DNA of 64,000 bases from Streptomyces sp. R41 (GTDB taxonomy: Bacteria > Actinomycetota > Actinomycetes > Streptomycetales > Streptomycetaceae): positions 1,302,001 to 1,366,000 of the forward strand of contig NZ_CP163443.1 in NCBI RefSeq assembly GCF_041053055.1, given 5' to 3'. The notes beneath the pieces are model-generated. The model searched no databases. It was not told where the DNA came from and was given only the letters and a program-made list of their open reading frames with translations. Each line of letters begins with the position of its first letter. The first letter of the stretch is position 1. This document shows, piece by piece, positions 8,577 through 16,737 of the stretch. The position numbers and the translations under genes were made by a program.

Positions 8577-9673
8577 GTCTCGGAGTGATCTCCCGTGCGT
8601 ACCTGGACACGCTCCTGGGCCATCCTGCCGTGCGCGTCACCGCGGTCGCCGACCTCGACGCCTCCCGGTCGGCCGCGGTCGCCGCCGAGCTGCCCGGCGT
8701 CGAGGCACTGACCGTCGAGGAGTTGCTGGGCACCCCGGACGTGGACACGGTGCTCAACCTCACGGTCCCCGCGGCCCATGCCGAGATCGCCCTCGGCGCC
8801 ATCGGCCGGGGGAAGAACGTCTACGGAGAGAAGCCGCTGGCCGCCACCCTCGTCGATGCCCTCGCCGTCATGGAGGCCGCCGCGAAGGCGGGAGTCGATG
8901 TGGGGTGCGCGCCGGACACCGTCCTGGGCACCGGAATCCAGACGGCGCGGGGGGCCGTTGAGGCGGGGAGCATCGGACGCCCCTTGTTCGCCTCGGCCGT
9001 GATGGTCACCCCGGGACACGAACGCTGGCATCCGCACCCCGACTTCTACTACACCGCCGGGGGCGGTCCCCTGCTGGACATGGGGCCGTACTACCTCGCG
9101 TCCCTGGTCCACCTGCTGGGTCCGGTGCGGGCCGTGATCGGGGCGTCCAGCCGGCTGCGCGCCGAGCGCGTCATCGGTTCCGGCCCGCGCGCCGGCGAGC
9201 GGATACCGGTCGAGGTGGACAGTCATGTCTCCGGTGTGCTCGAGCACGCGTGCGGGGCCCTGACGACGATCACGACGAGCTTCGACGGCGTGGCCACCAC
9301 GGCCGCGCCGATCGAGGTCCACGGTGAGACGGGGACCCTCACGGTTCCGGATCCGAACGGCTTCGACGGCGAGGTGCGGCTCCTCGAACTCGGCGACACG
9401 CACTGGCGCCCGCTCCCGCCGTCGGCGGGCTACGTCGGCGGCGCACGGGGTGTCGGCCTGCTCGACTTCATCGCCGCCGACGGGCAGCGCGCGCCCCGCG
9501 CGAGCGGTGATCTCGCCCTGCACGTGCTGGAGACGATGAGCGCCCTCCTGCGCTCGTCGGCCGAGGGGCGACGGATCGAGCTGACGACATCGACAGTTCC
9601 GCCCGTCCCCGTTCCGCTGACGACCGCCCAGGAGTGGAGAGGACACGCCGCCCGCCGACCCACATCACAGTGA
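8546..9673 (+). CDS. Gfo/Idh/MocA family sugar dehydrogenase
   Basis: 375 residues. The N-terminal Rossmann motif (IGVVGLGVISRAYLDTLL), the VADLDAS end of strand 2, and the family motif GEKPLA (catalytic Lys of E-K-P) are clear. The C-terminal alpha/beta half contains GGGPLLDMGPYYLASLVHLLGP. It likely oxidises a sugar or sugar acid with NAD(P). The GTG at 8546 lies inside the ThuA gene (31-bp overlap), so the two are translationally coupled. The next 430 bp hold no further operon gene. Confidence 0.88.
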   Translation: MGNAHRIGVVGLGVISRAYLDTLLGHPAVRVTAVADLDASRSAAVAAELPGVEALTVEELLGTPDVDTVLNLTVPAAHAEIALGAIGRGKNVYGEKPLAATLVDALAVMEAAAKAGVDVGCAPDTVLGTGIQTARGAVEAGSIGRPLFASAVMVTPGHERWHPHPDFYYTAGGGPLLDMGPYYLASLVHLLGPVRAVIGASSRLRAERVIGSGPRAGERIPVEVDSHVSGVLEHACGALTTITTSFDGVATTAAPIEVHGETGTLTVPDPNGFDGEVRLLELGDTHWRPLPPSAGYVGGARGVGLLDFIAADGQRAPRASGDLALHVLETMSALLRSSAEGRRIELTTSTVPPVPVPLTTAQEWRGHAARRPTSQ

Positions 9674-10105
9674 AGCCGATGGGCGCGATCGGCCTGCGGC
9701 AGCGCGGCATCCGGGCAGGCATGCCTCCAGCCGGGGCCAACGCGATCCGGACCGCAGCGAGGTGCGCTCACCATGACGCGCGTCGAGGGGCACACCGGAC
9801 GGAACAGGGACTTCCGGCAGCGCCTGACCAGCCTGCGGACGGGTGCCTGTCGGTGGGCATGCCACCGAAGGCGAACCGCGCCTGGCGCGCCGCGATCGCC
9901 CGCCGGGCGCCAGGAGTGGTCGGTGATGCTGAGCGACGCGCACGCCGCGTGACCCCATGACAGGCAGCGGCGACAAGGGAGGCGGCACCCATACGCCGGC
10001 AGGTGGGGTCTACCGGCCCCCTCGTCCTACCTGCCGGCCCACTGCGGCAGCCAGGGCGGGCGATTCCTCGCGCGGTGTTCAACCGTCCGCGCTCCGGCCG
10101 GGAGG
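9674..10105. other. Intergenic stretch without a recognisable gene
   Basis: 432 bp between the Gfo/Idh gene and the convergent TetR gene. Several short frames are open on both strands but none has a family-like sequence or a ribosome site. A weak 6-bp hairpin (CTGCCG/CGGCAG near 10030) is the only structure noticed. The size and the lack of a clear terminator fit a decayed operon end. Confidence 0.5.
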
Positions 10106-10804
10106 TCAGTTGCTCTTGTCCGGCTGCGGCGTGGTGGGGTCTGCAGGGTTGGCGCGGAGCATGGCCTTGTAGAGGGCGTCATGCTCGGGCGGGTCGGGCA
10201 GGAGGCCGCGGGCGGGGGCCTCCAAGGACTGGATCATGAGGCCGATGACGCGTCGCCAGGCGTCGGGGGCGGCGTCGCCGCAGGCGTTGACGACGCCGGC
10301 GTTGGCCATGTGGATCAGTACCAGGTCCGAGGGGTCGAAGTCCTCGCGCAGGCGGCCTGTGGCCTTCGCGCGGTTGATGAGCCGCACCATGGCCTCGTAG
10401 GCCTCGTTGCGGCGCTGTTCCAGGGCCTTGGCGGTGGGGAAGGTCGTGGTCAGGACGTCGGCGAAGCCGTAGTCGGCGGCCTGCATCGCGCAGGCGGCCT
10501 CGATATAGCCGGTGAAACCGTGCCAGGGGTCGGGGTCGTCGAGGGCGGTGGCGACCGCGTCGGCGTAGGCGTCCATCCGGTCCAGGAAGACGGCTTCGAC
10601 CAGCTCCTCCTTGGTGGGGAAGCGGCGGAACATGGTGGCGATCCCCACCCCTGCCTCCCGGGCCACGGAGGCCATGGAGGCGCCCAGGCCGTCGCGCCCG
10701 AACACCCTGCGCGCCGCGGCGATGATCCGCTCCCGGTTGCGCTCGGCGTCGCTGCGCAGAGGCTGCGCGGCGGGGTCGTCGGGGTGTTGGGCGCCAGGGG
10801 TCAT
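10106..10804 (-). CDS. TetR-family repressor, divergent from an SDR gene
   Basis: 232 residues. The N-terminal DNA-binding domain reads RERIIAAARRVFGRDGLGASMASVAREAGVGIATMFRRFPTKEEL (helix-turn-helix around residues 40-65), followed by a ligand domain with a run typical of the SBD/TetR_C type (NRAKATGRLREDFDPSDLVLI). It is divergent from the SDR gene at 11014, and the region between carries three copies of GGATAG-N2-CTATCC, almost certainly its operators. It likely represses itself and the SDR (plus the former DoxX gene) until a small ligand binds. Confidence 0.9.
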   Translation of the reverse strand: MTPGAQHPDDPAAQPLRSDAERNRERIIAAARRVFGRDGLGASMASVAREAGVGIATMFRRFPTKEELVEAVFLDRMDAYADAVATALDDPDPWHGFTGYIEAACAMQAADYGFADVLTTTFPTAKALEQRRNEAYEAMVRLINRAKATGRLREDFDPSDLVLIHMANAGVVNACGDAAPDAWRRVIGLMIQSLEAPARGLLPDPPEHDALYKAMLRANPADPTTPQPDKSN

Positions 10805-10823
10805 GCAGGCCAGTCTAGCAATC

Positions 10824-10908
10824 GGATTGCCCTATCCATTTTTGCTGGTACCGTGGTCAGGGACGAACCGGATAGGGCTATCCGGATCGAATTCGGATAG
10901 CCCTATCC
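10824..10908. promoter_or_regulatory. Three TetR-type operators, GGATAG-N2-CTATCC
   Basis: Site 1 at 10824-10837 has one mismatch (GGATTG-CC-CTATCC). Site 2 at 10870-10883 is perfect and extends to CCGGATAG-GG-CTATCCGG (10868-10885). Site 3 at 10895-10908 is perfect with CC at the centre. Sites 2 and 3 start 25 bp apart; sites 1 and 2 start 46 bp apart. They lie between the divergent TetR and SDR genes. Confidence 0.85.
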
Positions 10909-11013
10909 AGATTGGGCGTCTCCGAGGCGTCCGGTGCCTGCACCGGCGGCACGGAGCTCTCCATCGCCCGACACACCGAAATGCCCCGAACGAGGTTTTA
11001 CGAAAGGATCGCT

Positions 11014-11697
11014 GTGACCAGCATCGCCATCGTCGGAGCCGGCCCCCAGCTGGGCCTGGCCATCGCCCGCACCTTCGGCTCCCACGGCTTCGACGTCGCC
11101 CTGATCTCCCGCAACCGCGAGAAGCTCGACGGTCTCGTCGGCAAGCTCACCGCCGAGGGCATCACCGCCGCCGCGTTCCCCGCGGACGTACTCGACCGGG
11201 ACGCGCTCACCCAGGCGCTCAAGGACGCCGCCACGCAGTTCGGCGGGATCGACGTCCTGGAGTACTCCCCGGTCGGAACGTTCGGCATCACCGCTCTGAC
11301 CGCTCCGGCCGAGACCGAGCCGTCTCATGTGGAGTTCGAGATGAACTTCCAGCTGTACGGGGCCATCGTCGCCACCAAGGCGGTGCTGCCTGCGATGCGC
11401 GAGGCCGGCGCGGGCACCCTGCTCTACACCACCGGCGCCGGCTCGATCTGGCCCGACCCGCGGGTCGCCAACGTCAACGCCGCCGCCGCGGCGCTGCGCA
11501 ACTGGGCGATGAACCTGCACAAGGAGCTGGCCGACGCCGGCACCGGTATCCAGGCCGCCCACATCGGCATCGACTCGTCGATCGGCGTCTCCGTCATCCC
11601 CGGCGTCGAGGCGGCCAAGCCCGAGCAGATCTCCCCCCTCTACTGGGAGCTGCACACCACCAAGCGCGATGAGGCCGAGCTCGTCTTCAAGCTCTGA
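11014..11697 (+). CDS. Atypical short-chain dehydrogenase/reductase
   Basis: 227 residues with a Rossmann start (SIAIVGAGPQLGLAIARTFG), a DVALISRNREKL strand, and the NFQLYGAI helix of SDRs. The region that should carry the catalytic Tyr-x3-Lys reads ANVNAAAAALRNW after TTGAGSIWPDP, so both Tyr and Lys appear to be absent. It may bind NAD(P) without classical SDR chemistry, or use other residues. The GTG at 11014 was chosen because GAAAGGAT precedes it; an in-frame ATG at 10981 lacks a ribosome site. It is controlled by the divergent TetR (operators at 10824-10908) and followed by a strong terminator. Confidence 0.8.
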   Translation: MTSIAIVGAGPQLGLAIARTFGSHGFDVALISRNREKLDGLVGKLTAEGITAAAFPADVLDRDALTQALKDAATQFGGIDVLEYSPVGTFGITALTAPAETEPSHVEFEMNFQLYGAIVATKAVLPAMREAGAGTLLYTTGAGSIWPDPRVANVNAAAAALRNWAMNLHKELADAGTGIQAAHIGIDSSIGVSVIPGVEAAKPEQISPLYWELHTTKRDEAELVFKL

Positions 11698-11726
11698 GAC
11701 AGCACTGACTCCCTGGTCGAACCCTG

Positions 11727-11760
11727 ATCGCGCCGCGGCGGTGGCACGCCGCGGCGCGAT
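11727..11760 (+). terminator. Strong hairpin terminator after the SDR gene
   Basis: A perfect 14-bp GC-rich stem (11727-11740 with 11747-11760) and a GTGGCA loop, 29 bp after the SDR stop codon. Confidence 0.8.
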
Positions 11761-11782
11761 CCCAGAGAAGGGTTCCGCTCCG

Positions 11783-11811
11783 ATGAACGTGTTCCTGTGG
11801 ATCGTGCAGGG
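11783..11811 (+). pseudogene. Start of a beheaded DoxX-like membrane protein gene
   Basis: Just after the SDR terminator, AGAAGGG and then an ATG open the sequence MNVFLWIVQG, the characteristic first residues of Streptomyces DoxX-family membrane proteins, which often sit beside TetR/SDR pairs. After about ten codons the sequence becomes the 3' end of the opposite-strand operon at 11812, whose stop codon abuts the break. The remaining roughly 100 residues of DoxX are missing. I infer a recombination junction near 11810. Confidence 0.45.
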
Positions 11812-12456
11812 TCACCCGGCCGCGGCGCTGAGGTACGGCCCGGTGATGGACATGTCGCCGCCGAACTGGGCGACCTGTGAAACGGTCACGTTCTCGAAGG
11901 TGACTGTGCGGGTGGGAACTGCGGGGTGGGAGAGCCACGGGGGCAGCGCGTCGGGCGTGACGGTGACGCTGCGGTCGGCTGGGAGCGGAGCGCCGCCCAG
12001 TCCGACGAGCGTGCCGGACAGCTTCTGGGTGTACAGAGTCACCACGTCCTTGCCCTTGACCGTGGATGTGGTCGCGGGCTTGGCCCGCAGACGCATCGCC
12101 GCCCGGCCGCGGCCCGCCGTCAGGTCGAGGTCGCGGAAGTCCAGCGACCGTGCCGTGAACTTCAGGACCCGCTTGGACCCGGCCGCAGTGCGGACCGTGA
12201 CGACGCCGCGGAAGGCACTGCTGTGGAGCACGAGTCTGTCGGCGCGCAGCAACCAGGGGACGTTCGCCGGGCGGGCCGGCAGCTGGTCGACCGGCGCGCC
12301 GGCACCTGCTGGTGCCTTGGAGGTGTGGATGCCGCCAGGGACGAGCAACGCCTTCGAGGCCGCTGGTGTGGCGAGCTGTAGGACCAAGGGCAGGGCGGCC
12401 ACTGCCAGCGCGCAGGCGAGGGGCCGCAGCGGCCGGCCGGCCAAGCGGCTCTTCAC
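11812..12456 (-). CDS. Secreted hypothetical protein of the DUF6230/DUF6114 operon
   Basis: 214 residues. A signal sequence (KSRLAGRPLRPLACALAVAALPLVLQLA, cleavage near SKA) is followed by a beta-rich domain with repeated strands (LVLHSSAFRGVVTVRT, VLKFTARSLDFRDLDL, VTLYTQKLSGTLVGL). The residues DRLVLHSS and LDFRDLD recall the strand pattern of the DUF6230 protein upstream, so the two may be distant relatives. It is the third gene of the operon, 61 bp after the DUF6114 stop codon. The GTG at 12456 is chosen by the signal peptide; no good ribosome site is seen and an upstream start inside DUF6114 is possible. Confidence 0.65.
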   Translation of the reverse strand: MKSRLAGRPLRPLACALAVAALPLVLQLATPAASKALLVPGGIHTSKAPAGAGAPVDQLPARPANVPWLLRADRLVLHSSAFRGVVTVRTAAGSKRVLKFTARSLDFRDLDLTAGRGRAAMRLRAKPATTSTVKGKDVVTLYTQKLSGTLVGLGGAPLPADRSVTVTPDALPPWLSHPAVPTRTVTFENVTVSQVAQFGGDMSITGPYLSAAAG

Positions 12457-12517
12457 CGTACTGCCCAGATAGCAGGCCTCGGACTCCGGCCCGCTTGCTG
12501 CACAGCCGGTCAGGTCG

Positions 12518-13000
12518 TCACGTGCCACCGTGGTCCTCACCCGCGGGGATGGTCGTCGATGCACGGTTCGCTGCGGGCTGCGACCCGGCGGCGCCCGTCG
12601 GAGGAACCCAGGCACAGGCGAGGGATCCGCCGATCAGGCCGGAAATCAACCCGATGAAGAGGCCCCCGAAATTGGCGACGGGAAACGAGATGAGGGCAAG
12701 CAGAATGACCGTGATCCCTGCGAACAAGCGCACCTGCTGGTGAAACCAGAGGGAGATGCCCAGGGCCACGAGCAGGACCCCGATGATCAGCGACCCCGCG
12801 CCGGCGGAGGTCGACAGGGCCAGTGGGACGGCCCCGAAGTTCAAGTGCGCGTACGGAAAGTAGATGATGGGCAAGCCCGCCGCGAAGGTGAACAGTCCTG
12901 CCCAGAAGGGACGTTCGCCCCGCCAGGTCCTGAATCCCCGTCGGGCGTCGGCGGCAGCGACACGCAAGTTCCGGCGTCTGCCGAATAGTTCGAAGAACAC
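12518..13000 (-). CDS. DUF6114 multi-pass membrane protein
   Basis: 160 residues with four hydrophobic helices (about 30-50, 55-80, 85-105, 110-135) after RRGFRTWRGERPFWAG, a segment typical of DUF6114. Function is unknown. In Streptomyces these proteins are encoded next to DUF6230 proteins, as here. The GTG at 13000 was chosen because it gives a short cytoplasmic N-terminus; the frame stays open far upstream without homology. It lies 77 bp after the DUF6230 stop codon in the same direction. Confidence 0.8.
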   Translation of the reverse strand: MFFELFGRRRNLRVAAADARRGFRTWRGERPFWAGLFTFAAGLPIIYFPYAHLNFGAVPLALSTSAGAGSLIIGVLLVALGISLWFHQQVRLFAGITVILLALISFPVANFGGLFIGLISGLIGGSLACAWVPPTGAAGSQPAANRASTTIPAGEDHGGT

Positions 13001-13077
13001 GTGGGCTTTCCATGATGTGCGGCGGGCTGGAGTGTGCGGCGAGCGGGCGCGGAAGGTGCGTGCTCCGTGCCGATGGG

Positions 13078-13701
13078 TCAGAAGCACTCGTGGTGGCCTT
13101 GTTTGAGCCGCACATCGAGGCCCGGAACGTTGAACGTGGCGGCCGAGACTGCGACCGTGGTGAAGCGCACGTCGCTCAGGGAGGCCGAATCCGCCTGCTG
13201 GGCAACGCCGTTGGGATCGAAGAACCGGGAGCTCCTGTCCCCCCGACTGATCGGGCCCTTGCTGATCGCTCCCGTCGCCACACCGATGTCGAGGTCGTCG
13301 AAATTCGCCTGTTCGCTCGACAAGGATGTCGCGTCGAGGAACAAGTTCCTCGCCTCGATCCGCCTCCGTTCGCCGCCGGTGATCCTCAGCGTGTACGAGC
13401 CCAGGACCGGGATCGGGACCACCACGGACTGGCACAGCCCGCTGATCTCCGCACGGCTGGCCCCGGTGACCACGACCGGCACGAGGGTGCCCTTCCTCGT
13501 CACATCCACTGTGCCGTAAATGCTCAGACCACGGACGTCCAGAGTGTCCAGGGCCACCTGGAACTTCTGGCCGGAGATCAAGAACGACGCGGCCAGTGCT
13601 CCTTGCCCCATGCCGATACCGAGGGCCGCGGCGGCCAGGACACTCGGGACGAGAACGGTGGCGAAGCGCTTCCAGGAGGTCCTGCCGGCGCGGTGCAGCA
13701 T
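13078..13701 (-). CDS. DUF6230 family protein
   Basis: 207 residues. An N-terminal membrane/signal helix (RFATVLVPSVLAAAALGIGMGQGALA) precedes an exported beta domain rich in paired strands (FLISGQKFQVALDTLDVRGLSIYG, GASRAEISGLCQSVVVPIPVLGSYTLRI, LKQGHHECF at the end), with two conserved Cys. Members were once mis-annotated as cholesterol esterases; no esterase motif is present. The ATG at 13701 has GGAGGAG upstream; an in-frame ATG at 13719 has none. It is the first gene of a three-gene operon with DUF6114 and a secreted protein. Confidence 0.82.
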   Translation of the reverse strand: MLHRAGRTSWKRFATVLVPSVLAAAALGIGMGQGALAASFLISGQKFQVALDTLDVRGLSIYGTVDVTRKGTLVPVVVTGASRAEISGLCQSVVVPIPVLGSYTLRITGGERRRIEARNLFLDATSLSSEQANFDDLDIGVATGAISKGPISRGDRSSRFFDPNGVAQQADSASLSDVRFTTVAVSAATFNVPGLDVRLKQGHHECF

Positions 13702-14035
13702 CCCGTCTCCTCCGATCATGAGGTGGGCCCGCCGATGCCGGACAGGGGTGGGCGACGTCCCTTTCTCTAGTGGCGGATCCTAGGCTTCCCGGCCCGGCAG
13801 CCGACGGCACGTCAGGTCGGCCAGATGGGTGATGCAGTTTCCGTTGCGGCATCCGGATGACACGCGGTGCGGTGACACGATCGATGTCCGCGATCTGCCG
13901 GCGATCACCGAGTGGACGCACGTCGGGTTTCTGCGGTGGATGCCGTGCCGCTTCGACCCCGCAGTGCGGGGTCGCGATCCCTCACTGGGACGGGCTCCCG
14001 TAGAGCCACTTCGCCCAGCACACGTCAAGGCGTGG
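13702..14035. other. Intergenic stretch, promoter side of the DUF6230 operon
   Basis: 334 bp between the DUF6230 start and the stop of the next minus-strand gene (TetR). It should hold the DUF6230 operon promoter, but no clear -10/-35 stands out. A minus-strand frame ending at 13780 has a few residues like a DUF397 protein (SSGCRNGNC); this is too weak to call a gene. The hairpin at 13954-13974 is listed separately. Confidence 0.5.
13954..13974 (-). terminator. Hairpin downstream of the TetR gene
   Basis: A 9-bp stem CGACCCCGC/GCGGGGTCG with a three-base loop, about 60 bp past the TetR stop codon at 14036 on the minus strand. Confidence 0.5.
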
Positions 14036-14644
14036 CTAAGCCCGGTGCACGTCGTCGTGCACCAGGCCGGCGATGTGGGCGATGAGCGTCTCGAGGATGT
14101 CGGTCCAGGCGGACTCGTCACCAAGCACGAGGTAGTTGAGGGTCAGACCGTCGGTCATGGCAGCCAGATAGCGGGCCAGCACCGAGACGGGCACGCGGAG
14201 TTGGAGGTTCATGCTCCGGGTCAACTGGTCGATCAGAGCGGCGTACGCGTCGCTGTACAGCTCGTACTGCCGTCGGGCCAGATGCTCGAACCCCGGCTCT
14301 CGCAGGGCGTATTGCGTCAGTTCGTAGGTGAGCATGTGCTCGTCGGGGTGGGCGCGGACGTGGTCCCAGTACGCCTGGAAGCCGGCCCGGACCGTCTCCT
14401 CGAGCGTGGCCCTGGTTCGTAGCGCGTCCTTCACCACTGTCACGGAGTGGTCGGTGAGGGTCGTGATGACGGACTCGACCAGGGCCTGCTTGGAATCGAA
14501 GCAGTAGTGGAAGACGCTCAGGGACACGCTCGCCTCGGCGGCGATGGACCGGGTCGTCGTCTTGGCGACGCCGTCCCGGGCCATCGCCCTGATCGCCGCT
14601 TCCGTCAGCTGCCGGCGCCTTTCGGCCAACGGCATCCGTGCCAT
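14036..14644 (-). CDS. TetR-family regulator
   Basis: 202 residues. The N-terminus (RRRQLTEAAIRAMARDGVAKTTTRSIAAEASVSLSVFHYCFDSKQALVES) is a full TetR helix-turn-helix domain. The C-terminal half resembles the BetI/TetR_C_6 type (MLTYELTQYALREPG, LAAMTDGLTLNYLVLGD). The ATG at 14644 has AAGGACACCCGC before it. It lies 29 bp downstream of the secreted hydrolase gene in the same direction, so the two probably share a transcript and it may regulate that operon. Confidence 0.88.
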   Translation of the reverse strand: MARMPLAERRRQLTEAAIRAMARDGVAKTTTRSIAAEASVSLSVFHYCFDSKQALVESVITTLTDHSVTVVKDALRTRATLEETVRAGFQAYWDHVRAHPDEHMLTYELTQYALREPGFEHLARRQYELYSDAYAALIDQLTRSMNLQLRVPVSVLARYLAAMTDGLTLNYLVLGDESAWTDILETLIAHIAGLVHDDVHRA

Positions 14645-14673
14645 GCGGGTGTCCTTCGTGCTCGTGCCGCAAC

Positions 14674-16737
14674 TCAGCTGCTGTGGACGCCCACTTCGTA
14701 GAGCGAGTATCCCCAGTTGGTGCCGCGTTCCAGTCCGTGGATACGGACGTATCGGGCCGGCGTGCCGGTGAACCGGGTCGTGTCCAGGCCGCCGTCGCCG
14801 GACGTCGTGGACCAGGCGGTCTGCCAGTTCACTCCGTCGGTGGAGAGTTCGATGCGGTACGACTTGCCGTACGCACGCTCCCAGTCGAGCGTGACGCGCC
14901 CGACCAGGTGCGTGGAGCCGAGGTCGATGCGCAGCCACTGGTCGTCGCTCCAGCCGCTGGCCCAGCGGGTGTCCCGCGTGCCGTCCACGGCGCGGCCGGG
15001 TGCGTAGCTCGTGAACGGGTTCCACTCCGCCGAACTGGCCGTGGCCGCCGCGCCCTTGGCGAGGTTGGCTCCGGCCTGGTGCTTCTCGGTCGCGCCCCAC
15101 GTGCCGAGGTAGGACTCGGCGCCCCGGAAGAGGTCGTTCACCACGTCCTGTCCGCCGACGAGCCGGATGTCCTCGATCCAGTCCGGCACGAGGCCGTAGT
15201 GCGCGGCTCCGTCGGTGTTCAGGTCCCAGGTGCGCTCGCCGGTGGTCTGCCTGTCGATGACGGAGCCGCCGTCGACGCTGCGGAAGGGGTACGTGACCTT
15301 GTTGGCGGCGTCCGCGCCGCGCGGTGCCGGCCAGCCGCCGACGCCGTTCATGTCCGTTCCGTAGCCGTAACCGACGTCGTACTTGTCCCGCAGAGCCTTC
15401 GTGCGGTTGGCCTCGGCGACGAATCCCTGCGAGCCGTGCATGTACTGGGCGACGAAGCCGCCGAGGCCGTAGACCCGCTCGGTCCAGTTCAGATCCATCC
15501 AGCTGTGCGAGGAAATCACGCCGGGATACGAATCGGCCTCGAAGATGTCGAGCGCGCGACCGACGGCCTTGACGCTCATATGGTCGATCTCCAGCATCAT
15601 CTTGCGTTGCATCATGCCGCGCACGGCGTACTCACCGAGGTCCGTGAGACCGCGGGTGTTGCACTGGGCGTCGCTGTCGTACGAGGGGGCCTCCACGCCC
15701 GCCGGGAGTTTCCCCTCGGCCTCGGACGCCGAGGCTCCGTTGATGGGGTTGTCGTGCTGCGGGCCCGTGCACTTCTCCGTCTTCCAGAAAGTGCCGGTCG
15801 ACAGGAACTGCCCGACGTTGATGGCCGTTCCGAGCGCACCCTCGTCGAAGCGCACCCCGCACAGGGCGTTGTCGAACTTGTGGCACAGGAACATGCTGCG
15901 CACGCCCAGCGCGTACAGCTCGTCCAGCCCTGCGTCGATGTCGGCCTTGCTGCACTGCGCAATGTCCAGGACCTGCTTGCAGCCGAACGGCTCGGAGGTC
16001 TCGACGCCCAGGACGACCGCAAGTTTGCCCTGCTTGATGACCTCGCGGGCCTGCTCGCTGTCCGTGACGATCCGGAACCAGCCCTTGCCCGTACCGCCGT
16101 ACATCTTGTCGACGTACGCCTGCAGGTCGTACGTCAGCTTCGCCTGCAGTCGGATCGACGTCATCTCGTCGCAGCTGCGGTCCTTGAAGAAGTACACCGA
16201 GCAGATCACGCCGTTGGTGACGAGGTCGTTGACGAGCACCCGCTGGCCGCCGCGCCAGGCCCGTTCCACCCAGGCGTAGTAGTTCTGCTGGTGGGTCAGC
16301 GAGTCGTGCGCGGGCCAGTCCTGGAACGTGGGCCAGCCGACCGGGTCGTGTCGGCCGTCACCGCCCTTGGTGATGAAGTCGAAGACCGCGAGCGAACCGT
16401 CGGGGTAGTGCTCGGGACAGTCCTTGAGCGCGTCGGCGATCCCGGCCTCGGAGAACGTCTTGCCGCAGATGAGTCGCCCGCCGAAGGCCTCGTTGGCGAA
16501 GAGGTGGTCGTGGGCGTCGACGAAGCCGCGCACTTCTCCTTCGGCGTCGGTGCCCGTGAACGGCTCGCCGGTGACGTTGATCTGGGAGTCCGGGGTGGGG
16601 CGTGCGGTCGGAGTCCACCAGTCGTTGCCGGCGGCCGAACTCGGCGTGGGGCCGAGGGCCATGGCCAGCACGAGGAGGAGCAGCGACACAAGAGTGACGT
16701 CTTTGCGCCTGCGGCACGAGCATCGATCCACGGTCAT
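14674..16737 (-). CDS. Secreted metal-dependent hydrolase-like protein with C-terminal F5/8 type C (discoidin) domain
   Basis: 687 residues. A signal peptide (DVTLVSLLLLVLAMALG, cleavage near SSA) precedes a large amidohydrolase/membrane-dipeptidase-like barrel. Likely metal ligands are H76 and H78 in FVDAHDHLFANEAFGG, the LEIDHMS and ISSHSWMD histidines, and GYGTDMNG. Several Cys pairs suggest disulfides. From about 545 the sequence is a discoidin/CBM32-like jelly roll (RAVDGTRDTRWASGWSDDQWLRIDLGS, ending EVGVHSS) that binds sugars or surfaces. The substrate is unknown. The ATG at 16737 was preferred over 16746 because AGGG then sits 9 nt upstream. The TetR gene follows closely in the same direction. 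Confidence 0.75.
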   Translation of the reverse strand: MTVDRCSCRRRKDVTLVSLLLLVLAMALGPTPSSAAGNDWWTPTARPTPDSQINVTGEPFTGTDAEGEVRGFVDAHDHLFANEAFGGRLICGKTFSEAGIADALKDCPEHYPDGSLAVFDFITKGGDGRHDPVGWPTFQDWPAHDSLTHQQNYYAWVERAWRGGQRVLVNDLVTNGVICSVYFFKDRSCDEMTSIRLQAKLTYDLQAYVDKMYGGTGKGWFRIVTDSEQAREVIKQGKLAVVLGVETSEPFGCKQVLDIAQCSKADIDAGLDELYALGVRSMFLCHKFDNALCGVRFDEGALGTAINVGQFLSTGTFWKTEKCTGPQHDNPINGASASEAEGKLPAGVEAPSYDSDAQCNTRGLTDLGEYAVRGMMQRKMMLEIDHMSVKAVGRALDIFEADSYPGVISSHSWMDLNWTERVYGLGGFVAQYMHGSQGFVAEANRTKALRDKYDVGYGYGTDMNGVGGWPAPRGADAANKVTYPFRSVDGGSVIDRQTTGERTWDLNTDGAAHYGLVPDWIEDIRLVGGQDVVNDLFRGAESYLGTWGATEKHQAGANLAKGAAATASSAEWNPFTSYAPGRAVDGTRDTRWASGWSDDQWLRIDLGSTHLVGRVTLDWERAYGKSYRIELSTDGVNWQTAWSTTSGDGGLDTTRFTGTPARYVRIHGLERGTNWGYSLYEVGVHSS

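Noticed and set aside
13780..14124. Possible DUF397 protein on the minus strand
   Set aside because: Only SSGCRNGNC resembles the family; the conserved W-x-K-S-S start is missing and no start or ribosome site fits.
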